6,433 nt of DNA. It comes from Alphaproteobacteria bacterium (GTDB lineage Bacteria > Pseudomonadota > Alphaproteobacteria > Puniceispirillales > Puniceispirillaceae). Both the position numbers and the translations under genes were made by a program. The notes under the pieces were generated by a model. The model saw only the letters and a program-made list of their open reading frames with translations. It was not told the DNA's origin and did not search any database. Below, one piece after another: positions 1-5,133 of the stretch. Numbering within the stretch: position 1 is the first letter of the stretch; every line of letters begins with the position of its first letter. The stretch spans positions 15,092 to 21,524 of the forward strand of contig WTHV01000172.1 in NCBI GenBank assembly GCA_011525265.1. Direction: 5' to 3'.

Positions 1-1047
1 GCAAAGATGCTGAAAGCCCTTGGCCTATTTGATAGATTATCTGATGATTTAGCGCCCATACATCATATTGATGTCGCGATAGGTGCGCAGAAACCCTATC
101 ATTCAGACTGGCTGTTAAAATGGTCTTCACAGCCAGAGCCTATGGCCTTTGTTGTTGAAAATCACCGCCTTGATAAGGCGCTTGATGACGCCCTTTTAGC
201 ACAAGGTGATAAGGTACGATTTTGCGATGATCTAGTCTCATCTTATGAAGATGATAACGTATCAGGCGTGATTGTAACAGAATCTGGCAAAAAGGTTTCA
301 GCAACCTGCCTCATAGCCTGTGATGGTGCCAATAGCCCGATGCGCAAATTAGCCGGGCTAACACCAAAAATAGAAGAAACAGGTCAGCGCGCGATCATCG
401 CAAATTTAACAAGCGAAATCGCACATAATGACACCGCCTATCAGCGCTTTTTATCAACAGGGCCTCTTGCGCTGATGCCGTTAAAAGGCAATGGCCTGTC
501 TCTTGTCTGGTCAACAAGCCTATCAGAGGCTGATGCGTTGCTATCACAAGATGATGACACATTCTCTGAGGCTGTCACAAATGCCTTTGGGGATGAGCTT
601 GGCAAGTTAACGCTAAACGGCCATAGAGCCTCATTCCCGCTTCGTCCCCAATTTATGCGGCGCATGGGCAAGGGTCGTGTGATTTTGGCAGGGGATGCCG
701 CCCATGCGATTCACCCGCTTGCTGGTATGGGGTATAATTTGGCGCTAGCAGATGCGGCAATATTGCTGGATTTGTTCCAAGGCGCCCATGCAAAAGGGCT
801 GTCTTGTGATCATCCCTCACTTCTATCGGCTTATCATAAGCGCCGCCTGCCAGAGGTTTTGGCACTTAGCACAATGACAAGCCAGTTAAACCGCCTTTTA
901 TCCAAGGAGCAAAATGCCCTTGCCCAATTAGTGGCAATCTCGATGAGTATCATTGATAAAACACCGCTAAAGCGCGCATTTCGTGATGTGGCTATGGGAG
1001 GCAAATTATCGTCTGCCCCGTTATTAAAAGGCAAGCTTACCCGTTAA
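1..1047 (+). CDS. UbiH/UbiF/Coq6-family FAD-dependent hydroxylase, 5'-truncated by the window edge
   Basis: This is a flavoprotein monooxygenase of the ubiquinone-hydroxylase family. Members use FAD and NAD(P)H to hydroxylate the aromatic ring of membrane-bound quinone precursors. The reading frame is open to the first base. The first ATG, at base 7, falls within a conserved segment (MLKALGLFDRL) that normally lies about 50 residues into the protein, so the true start and the N-terminal GxGxxG FAD-binding fold lie upstream. Numbering from that ATG, the second FAD motif is ACDGANSPMRK at 104-114. The C-terminal FAD signature GDAAHAIHPLAGMGYN is at 229-244, where Met replaces the usual Gln of HPLAGQG. 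The visible 346 residues plus the missing part fit the family length of about 400. Which ring position is hydroxylated (UbiH, UbiF, UbiI or a broad UbiL/UbiM type) cannot be decided here. The gene converges on the DUF971 gene with only 4 bases between the stop codons. Confidence 0.9.
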   Translation, partial: AKMLKALGLFDRLSDDLAPIHHIDVAIGAQKPYHSDWLLKWSSQPEPMAFVVENHRLDKALDDALLAQGDKVRFCDDLVSSYEDDNVSGVIVTESGKKVSATCLIACDGANSPMRKLAGLTPKIEETGQRAIIANLTSEIAHNDTAYQRFLSTGPLALMPLKGNGLSLVWSTSLSEADALLSQDDDTFSEAVTNAFGDELGKLTLNGHRASFPLRPQFMRRMGKGRVILAGDAAHAIHPLAGMGYNLALADAAILLDLFQGAHAKGLSCDHPSLLSAYHKRRLPEVLALSTMTSQLNRLLSKEQNALAQLVAISMSIIDKTPLKRAFRDVAMGGKLSSAPLLKGKLTR

Positions 1048-1051
1048 AGGC

Positions 1052-1411
1052 CTAGATGGTCGCCGTTTTTGCCGCCTCATGATAGGCCGCCATCAGCGCA
1101 TCTTGTCGCTTGCCATAATCATAAAAGAGTGACCATGAATAAATGCCTGTATCATGGCCATCATCAAATATCAGGCGCACCGCATAATTGCCAACAGGCT
1201 CAATCGCTGTAATGGTGATATCTTTTTTCCCCAAGATGATTTTCTTTTGATCAGCACCATGCCCTTGCACTTCGGCTGATGGGGATTCAACACGCAATAA
1301 CTCTGCTGATAAGACTGCCTCAAAACCATCATGAAATAAGATGGTTAAGCGTGATTTATCTGCTGATAGGCGCACAGATTTTACCGCCGGTTGCTTCATG
1401 CTCTCACTCAT
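1052..1411 (-). CDS. DUF971 (GBBH-like N-terminal domain) protein
   Basis: A 119-residue protein made almost entirely of one DUF971 / gamma-butyrobetaine-hydroxylase-like N-terminal domain (PF06155). Typical elements are KSVRLSADKSRLTILFHDG at 11-29, LLRVESPSAEVQGHG at 38-52, and a conserved end with VGNYAVRLIFDDGHD at 73-87 followed by TGIYSW at 88-93. The family's biochemical role is not settled. The same domain occurs at the N-terminus of carnitine-biosynthesis dioxygenases and attached to Mrp/ApbC/HCF101-type Fe-S carrier proteins, so a redox or Fe-S-linked role is an inference. No catalytic dioxygenase domain is present. The ATG overlaps the stop of the Trm112-like gene by one base (TAATG), which points to translational coupling. 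The upstream sequence offers only a weak Shine-Dalgarno match. It is the last gene of the minus-strand block. Confidence 0.88.
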   Translation of the reverse strand: MSESMKQPAVKSVRLSADKSRLTILFHDGFEAVLSAELLRVESPSAEVQGHGADQKKIILGKKDITITAIEPVGNYAVRLIFDDGHDTGIYSWSLFYDYGKRQDALMAAYHEAAKTATI

Positions 1412-1632
1412 TATCTTATCTTTTCCGGATTATGCCCTAGATCGCGGTCAGCAATATCCACCGCCTCTTCAATCAGCAAGATAGGAACGCTAGAGCGTAT
1501 CGGAAAGGCTTTTTTGATTTGCAGAGAGACGAGCTGTTGGTTTTTGGCATCATAGACAAGCGGGCCTTTGGTTATTGGACAGACCAAATTATCCAGAAGA
1601 GCACGTGCTGTTTTTTGTGTTTTATCACGCAA
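1411..1632 (-). CDS. Trm112-family (UPF0434/YcaR-like) small protein
   Basis: A 73-residue protein of the Trm112 family. The conserved pieces are [17 protein letters not shown] at 12-28 and [16 protein letters not shown] at 42-57, matching the CPxCxGxL...AFPIRDGIPVLL pattern of YcaR-like proteins. Eukaryotic and archaeal Trm112 activates RNA and protein methyltransferases. The bacterial small proteins are presumed to be similar adaptors, but their partners are mostly unknown. Only one Cys (C18) is present; the second Cys of the CPxC knuckle is Thr21, so a zinc site is unlikely. I recall this one-cysteine form as common in Alphaproteobacteria. The start is TTG at 1632: no ATG exists in the frame and a strong Shine-Dalgarno sits just upstream. 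The gene follows the LON-domain gene by 32 bases and overlaps the DUF971 gene by one base. Confidence 0.87.
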   Translation of the reverse strand: MRDKTQKTARALLDNLVCPITKGPLVYDAKNQQLVSLQIKKAFPIRSSVPILLIEEAVDIADRDLGHNPEKIR

Positions 1633-1637
1633 CGCTT

Positions 1638-1645
1638 ACTCCTCT
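1638..1645 (-). promoter_or_regulatory. Strong ribosome binding site deciding a TTG start
   Basis: On the minus strand the sequence reads AGAGGAGT, an almost ideal Shine-Dalgarno. It ends about five to six bases before the TTG at 1632-1630 and supports that codon as the start of the Trm112-like gene. It lies in the 32-base gap after the LON-domain gene, so it allows independent initiation within the operon. Confidence 0.8.
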
Positions 1646-1664
1646 AATGCTTATGATGGTGGCG

Positions 1665-2342
1665 TTAATGTGCGCGGTTTGGCCTATCATCGGACGGCTC
1701 ATTATCTTGGCTGGCACTCTTATGACCTAGCACAGCCATTTCAAGCATCGCAATCAAAAGCTGTGTGCGGTTGGCAAGATTTGCACTTTCAAGAAGCGCT
1801 TGTTTTTCAGACGCCCCAAAAGGACAAATCATCGATAAGGTTGTCACAAGCCGCTCATCTTCACATTCATCAATATGCGACCAATCAGCTGAGAATCCTT
1901 TAACATCAAAATAATTGCGCAAAATAGACAATAAATTATCACGCTCAATCATCGTCTCATCAGGTACAAGATCTTGTGCAAATTCACTAAAATCAACCTG
2001 CCCTATAAGATAGCCTGCATCATCAAGCTTATGGTCATGGCAGGTAAAGCGTGCCGCCCCTGAAAGAGATATAATAAAGCGGCCATCATCTGATTCTGAA
2101 AATTCTGAAATGCGACCTGCACAACCAATATCATAATAGCCAGACCCATCAGCGCGGGGCTGTATCATGCCGATCATACGATGGCCACTTGCCATAGCAT
2201 CTTGAACCATAGCCAAATAACGCGGCTCAAAAATATTTAAAGGCAGGCTTCCCCCTGGTAACAGCAATGCACCAGATAGGGGAAATAGCGGTATTGCGTT
2301 TGGCAATTCCTCAAATAATGGCTCAAAAGGTCCTCTGGACAT
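1665..2342 (-). CDS. Stand-alone LON substrate-binding-domain protein
   Basis: A 225-residue protein consisting of the LON N-terminal substrate-binding domain (PF02190) alone. Visible hallmarks are AIPLFPLSGALLLPGGSLPL at 16-35, FEPRY at 38-42, the CAGRI strand at 74-78, and the helical C-terminal part with TLSMICPFGASEKQALLE at 168-185. There is no AAA+ ATPase and no Ser/Lys peptidase domain, so despite the usual label of 'peptidase S16' it should have no proteolytic activity. In Lon proteases this domain recognises unfolded substrates. A role here as a substrate adaptor or chaperone-like factor is inference. The ATG at 2342 is supported by AGGA (plus-strand TCCT at 2352-2355) nine bases upstream. 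It lies 85 bases after cnoX, the widest gap in the block; I see no convincing terminator or promoter there. The last 15 or so residues are polar and probably disordered. Confidence 0.9.
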   Translation of the reverse strand: MSRGPFEPLFEELPNAIPLFPLSGALLLPGGSLPLNIFEPRYLAMVQDAMASGHRMIGMIQPRADGSGYYDIGCAGRISEFSESDDGRFIISLSGAARFTCHDHKLDDAGYLIGQVDFSEFAQDLVPDETMIERDNLLSILRNYFDVKGFSADWSHIDECEDERLVTTLSMICPFGASEKQALLESANLANRTQLLIAMLEMAVLGHKSASQDNEPSDDRPNRAH

Positions 2343-2427
2343 GAAAGACTTTCCTACTTCACATTAGCCGCCATTGGGACAATAGCAGGCATAAAATTTT
2401 CTTCTCTTAAGCGATATAGATCACTTT

Positions 2428-3357
2428 TTAAGAAAACAAATAGGATGATAATTTCCGTCGTGCCTTTGTGACTAGCGGGTCAGCGATGCCGATTGCTTCA
2501 AAAAACTCAAGCAATTGCGTTTTCGCAGCGCCATCATTATGGGCGCTATCGCGGCGGATGGATTCTAATAATTGCGCCATTGCTTCTTCTTTTTGCCCAG
2601 CGGCAAAATAGGCCATCGCCAAATCAAAGCGCGCATCAAGGTTCGCTTCATCTGCTGCCACTGCCGCTTCAAGTGGCCCAAGGTCCCCTGCCGCCTCGCC
2701 TGTTTTACCAGCTAATTCCACAGCCGCTTGTGCTTCACGCATAAAGGGCTTGGCAAGTTGCTCTTCTTCAAGAGCCTCAATAATCTCTTTGGCATTATCC
2801 AAATCACCAAGCACAACCATGGCCTTTACCAAACCTGCCAATGCTTCAAGTGATTCTGGCACTTGTGCCATTGCCTGTTGGAAGGCGGCCATTGCCCCTT
2901 CGCCATCATTCTGCGATAAAGCGGCCTCACCTGCCTCTAGCAAGGGGGTGATATCAGGCGCACCAGGTGCCATCGCCGCCAATTTTGTCACAAATTCTTT
3001 AATCACAGAGCCTGGTTGTGCACCAGCAAACCCGTCAACTGGCTGACCTTCAACAAAGGCATAGACGGTTGGCACTGATTGGACACGAAGCTGGGCTGCG
3101 ATTTCTTGATTATCATCAATATTCACACGCACCATACGCACCTTGTCATTCTTTGAGACCTCATCTTCCAAAATAGGGCCAAGCTGTTTGCAAGGGCCAC
3201 ACCATGGCGCCCAGAATTGCACAATGACAGGGATAGATTTAGACCCCTCTACCACCTCTTCGATAAAATTTTGCATTGTTACATCAATGATAGGATGGCC
3301 ATTTTGGGCATTATCTTGGGTCATGAATGTCGGAGTGTTATCTTGTGGGAAATCCAT
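2428..3357 (-). CDS. cnoX: Thioredoxin/TPR chaperedoxin, CnoX (YbbN) family
   Basis: A 309-residue cytoplasmic protein with an N-terminal thioredoxin domain followed by tetratricopeptide-like helices, the CnoX/YbbN architecture. The thioredoxin part (about 25-130) has FWAPWCGPC with the complete redox site C53-G-P-C56, and the cis-proline loop SVPT at 94-97. The TPR part (about 135-270) includes DARFDLAMAYFAAGQKEEAM at 241-260. The family-typical tail is LLEFFEAIG at 282-290 with KARRKLSSYLF close to the end. CnoX proteins hold unfolding proteins for refolding by GroEL/DnaK and can form mixed disulfides with them. E. coli CnoX lacks the CxxC cysteine pair, whereas alphaproteobacterial forms such as that of Caulobacter keep it, so this one is predicted to be a working thiol-disulfide oxidoreductase as well as a holdase. 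The ATG at 3357 has AAGG seven bases upstream. The gene follows the editing deacylase by 28 bases. Confidence 0.93.
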   Translation of the reverse strand: MDFPQDNTPTFMTQDNAQNGHPIIDVTMQNFIEEVVEGSKSIPVIVQFWAPWCGPCKQLGPILEDEVSKNDKVRMVRVNIDDNQEIAAQLRVQSVPTVYAFVEGQPVDGFAGAQPGSVIKEFVTKLAAMAPGAPDITPLLEAGEAALSQNDGEGAMAAFQQAMAQVPESLEALAGLVKAMVVLGDLDNAKEIIEALEEEQLAKPFMREAQAAVELAGKTGEAAGDLGPLEAAVAADEANLDARFDLAMAYFAAGQKEEAMAQLLESIRRDSAHNDGAAKTQLLEFFEAIGIADPLVTKARRKLSSYLFS

Positions 3358-3385
3358 TTGCTTGCCTTATTGGTTTTATCGTTAA

Positions 3386-3919
3386 TCAGATATCTAGAAT
3401 GATTGGTGTAATTGAAAAGGCGTTAAGAAACCGCAAAAGATCACTGCCAGACATCCCAATTGTGCGGTCATTGACCAGCGGATGCATATAAACCTGTTTT
3501 GCCTCAAGAATAACACGGTCAAGGCCAAGGGTCACATTATGCTCAGCGCCTGTCATCATAGCCAAGGGTGTCACAGCCCCGGGGCGCACACCCAAATTTT
3601 CAAGCAAGCGTTCCTCAGAGCCAAATGAAATACGGCTAGCACCAAGCGCATCTGCTAATAATTTCAAATCCACCTCTTTATCTTCTTGAATAACCGCAAG
3701 AAAATTGCGCTTTTTCTTATCACGCAAATACAGGTTTTTAATATGACAGCCGCCCTCAGCCTCACTCAATAGCTCATCGCGAAAATCTTTGGAATCAGCC
3801 ACCGTGCGCAAAGGCGGGTGCGAATAGGATTGATAGGCTATTGCCAGTGATTCAATCTTGGCAATCAGCTTATCGGGATGTAGTGGCAAACTATCTTGGT
3901 AAGCAGATGACGCATCCAT
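3386..3919 (-). CDS. Free-standing prolyl-tRNA editing deacylase, PrdX/ProXp-ala type (YbaK/EbsC superfamily)
   Basis: A 177-residue protein that is a single YbaK-like aminoacyl-tRNA deacylase domain. It is expected to hydrolyse mischarged tRNA(Pro), most likely Ala-tRNA(Pro), in trans to prolyl-tRNA synthetase. Motifs seen: SHPPLRTVADSKD at 33-45; GGCHIKNLYLRDKKKRNFL at 56-74, where K61 aligns with the conserved active-site lysine of this superfamily; GVRPGAVTPLA at 110-120, the GxxxP element; and HPLVNDRT at 146-153 followed by the C-terminal DLLRFL at 160-165. This is closer to PrdX/ProXp-ala than to Cys-specific YbaK, judged by the KNLYLRDKK and HPLVN motifs from memory. Many Alphaproteobacteria have a ProRS without its editing insertion and rely on such a protein; whether that applies here cannot be seen. 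The ATG at 3919 has AAGGA nine bases upstream. It is the first gene of the minus-strand block and faces the divergent sugar-gene promoter. Confidence 0.9.
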   Translation of the reverse strand: MDASSAYQDSLPLHPDKLIAKIESLAIAYQSYSHPPLRTVADSKDFRDELLSEAEGGCHIKNLYLRDKKKRNFLAVIQEDKEVDLKLLADALGASRISFGSEERLLENLGVRPGAVTPLAMMTGAEHNVTLGLDRVILEAKQVYMHPLVNDRTIGMSGSDLLRFLNAFSITPIILDI

Positions 3920-3957
3920 ATCTGTCTATCCTTTATGAGACCAAAAGCATTAAAGTT

Positions 3958-3976
3958 GCGTGCGGCAGTGGCACGC
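3958..3976. repeat. GC-rich inverted repeat upstream of the editing-deacylase gene
   Basis: GCGTGC (3958-3963) and GCACGC (3971-3976) are perfect 6-base arms around a 7-base centre (GGCAGTG). No T-run follows on either strand, so it is not an intrinsic terminator. It lies 39 bases upstream of the ATG at 3919, next to a minus-strand TTTAAT (plus-strand ATTAAA, 3948-3953) that could serve as a -10. It could be an operator or leader hairpin for the minus-strand operon. The arm length is short enough for chance, so this is a weak call. Confidence 0.35.
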
Positions 3977-4055
3977 CTCCCAAGTCTCTTAAAACAAATT
4001 TCCCGAAAAACAAAGTACCAAAAGCCCTTACCTATCTTCTATGCAAAAGGGGTAG

Positions 4056-4068
4056 TTTTGTTACAAAA
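4056..4068. promoter_or_regulatory. Palindrome upstream of the sugar-gene promoter (possible operator)
   Basis: TTTTGT, a central T, and ACAAAA form a perfect 13-base palindrome ending eight bases before the -35 hexamer at 4077. Its place suits an activator or repressor site. AT-rich palindromes arise easily by chance in intergenic DNA, but a second perfect palindrome lies 26-27 bases away, centre to centre, and the inner TGTT/AACA-like sequence is partly shared. Confidence 0.35.
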
Positions 4069-4076
4069 AGCAACGA

Positions 4077-4105
4077 TTGACCGTGTTTAAACACCGCCCT
4101 ATAGC
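4077..4105 (+). promoter_or_regulatory. Sigma-70-type promoter of the oxidoreductase/aminotransferase operon
   Basis: The -35 hexamer TTGACC (4077-4082) and the -10 hexamer TATAGC (4100-4105) are separated by exactly 17 bases. The -35 matches consensus at five of six positions and the -10 at four. Transcription would start near 4111-4113, giving a leader of about 55 bases before the ATG at 4167. It is the best promoter match I found in the divergent intergenic region. Confidence 0.65.
4083..4094. promoter_or_regulatory. Perfect 12-base palindrome inside the promoter spacer (candidate operator)
   Basis: GTGTTTAAACAC is fully self-complementary. It begins at the base immediately after the -35 hexamer and ends five bases before the -10. 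A protein bound there would block RNA polymerase, the usual geometry of a repressor operator. No regulator gene is in the window, so the identity of the factor is unknown. Confidence 0.45.
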
Positions 4106-4124
4106 ATTAAACCATGACTAGCGT

Positions 4125-4143
4125 GACCCTATAGTGATGGGTC
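4125..4143. promoter_or_regulatory. Inverted repeat containing a second TATAGT (-10-like) hexamer
   Basis: GACCC (4125-4129) and GGGTC (4139-4143) flank a 9-base centre that contains TATAGT (4130-4135). The 8-mer CCCTATAG occurs at 4097-4104, over the first -10, and again at 4127-4134, exactly 30 bases later. This may be a second, weaker tandem promoter; the hexamer 17 bases upstream, TTAAAC, is a poor -35. Alternatively it is a leader hairpin of the P1 transcript. It lies 23 bases before the ATG at 4167. Confidence 0.35.
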
Positions 4144-4166
4144 GTTTCAAAAAGGTTCAGGGTTAA

Positions 4167-5132
4167 ATGGCAAAAATTGCACTTGTAGGATGCGGTATGT
4201 GGGGACGCAATATCGCACGCAATCTTAGCAGACTTGATGCGCTTGCCACCGTTTGTGACAGTGATAGTGAGCGTGCCTCAAATTTTGCCGCGCAATTTGA
4301 TAGCTCTGCCAAAAGCTTTGATGAGGTTCTTGCTAGCCATGATATTAATGGTGTCATGCTCGCAACCAATGCCAGCACCCATAAAGCATTAGCCATTGCC
4401 GCTCTTGAAGCTGGTAAGGATGTCTATATCGAAAAGCCGATGGCACTCACCTTATCAGATGCTCAAGCTATAGAAGATGCTGCCACAAAAAATGGCCGTC
4501 ATGTCATGATAGGCCATCTTATCAGATATCACCCCGGCTTTATCACCTTGCTTGATCAAATTAAATCTGGTGCGATTGGCAAGGTAAAACATATCCAAGC
4601 CAACCGCCTTGCCATGGGACGCATTCGTAATACAGAATCTGTGTTATTTGATCTGTGCCCTCATGATTTATCTCTTATTCTTGCCATTACAGGCCATGCA
4701 CCTGTGCGCGTCTTGTGTCATGGTGTAAGCCATATTACGCCCCATGTGGTTGATATCCTTTCAACTGGCCTTAGCTTTGAGAATGGCGTGTCTGCCGCTA
4801 TGCAGACCTCTTGGATGTCACCATATAAAGAGCATCGTTTGACTGTGACAGGTGACACAGGCTCGTTGGTGTTTGATGATACCAAGCCATGGAATGAAAA
4901 GCTTGTGCTCTATCAAGATAGTATCACGCAATCAGGCACCTTATTTGTGATTGAACGGGCGAGCCCTTTGCTTCTGCCAATTCCAGAATCAGAGCCGCTG
5001 AAAGATGAAGTTCAAGCCTTTATCACGCTTTGCGATGACGGCATTATCCCGCCAACAAACGCAAATGAGGGTGTATTGGTACAACGCGTCCTCGAAGAGA
5101 TGCAATCACAATTGGTGGAGTTAAACGACTAA
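4167..5132 (+). CDS. Gfo/Idh/MocA-family NAD(P)-dependent oxidoreductase, probably nucleotide-sugar dehydrogenase (WlbA/WbpB-like)
   Basis: A 321-residue cytoplasmic oxidoreductase. The N-terminal Rossmann fold starts at residue 3 with IALVGCGMWGRNIARNL (GxGxxG at 8-13). The family signature GKDVYIEKPMAL is at 83-94 with the catalytic-type E89-K90-P91. GHLIRYHP at 116-123 and RLAMGRIRNTESVLFDLCPHD at 147-167 belong to the C-terminal alpha/beta domain; H166-D167 sits where the family has its catalytic His. The motif set (GHLxRYHP, nRlxxGriR, PHD) resembles dehydrogenases that act on UDP-sugar uronates or related nucleotide sugars beside DegT aminotransferases, producing the 3-keto substrate for transamination. 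The substrate itself is inferred from the neighbour and is not visible in the sequence. The start ATG has AGGG four bases and AAGG eleven bases upstream; the latter or both may serve. The stop is one base before the next ATG, so the two genes are co-transcribed. Confidence 0.88.
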   Translation: MAKIALVGCGMWGRNIARNLSRLDALATVCDSDSERASNFAAQFDSSAKSFDEVLASHDINGVMLATNASTHKALAIAALEAGKDVYIEKPMALTLSDAQAIEDAATKNGRHVMIGHLIRYHPGFITLLDQIKSGAIGKVKHIQANRLAMGRIRNTESVLFDLCPHDLSLILAITGHAPVRVLCHGVSHITPHVVDILSTGLSFENGVSAAMQTSWMSPYKEHRLTVTGDTGSLVFDDTKPWNEKLVLYQDSITQSGTLFVIERASPLLLPIPESEPLKDEVQAFITLCDDGIIPPTNANEGVLVQRVLEEMQSQLVELND

Positions 5133-5133
5133 T

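Noticed and set aside
1568..1903. Plus-strand open frame of 111 codons
   Set aside because: It lies antisense across the Trm112-like and LON-domain genes, matches no family I recognise and crosses two well-supported genes.
2405..2433. Inverted repeat TCTTAA / TTAAGA around the cnoX stop codon, considered as a terminator
   Set aside because: The arms are short and AT-rich with a 17-base loop; too unstable to call a terminator, and the next gene appears co-transcribed.
2527..2547. Inverted repeat AGCGCC / GGCGCT with a 9-base centre
   Set aside because: It is inside the coding sequence of cnoX near its 3' end, has no T-run and is explained by coding constraint and chance.
2750..3046. Plus-strand Ser/Ala-rich open frame of 98 codons
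   Set aside because: It is antisense to the TPR region of cnoX; the composition is a mirror of alanine- and glutamate-rich helices.
3841..4080. Plus-strand open frame of 79 codons starting inside the deacylase gene and ending at the divergent promoter
   Set aside because: It starts antisense within a conserved gene, has no recognisable domain or good ribosome site, and its end overlaps the predicted -35 element.
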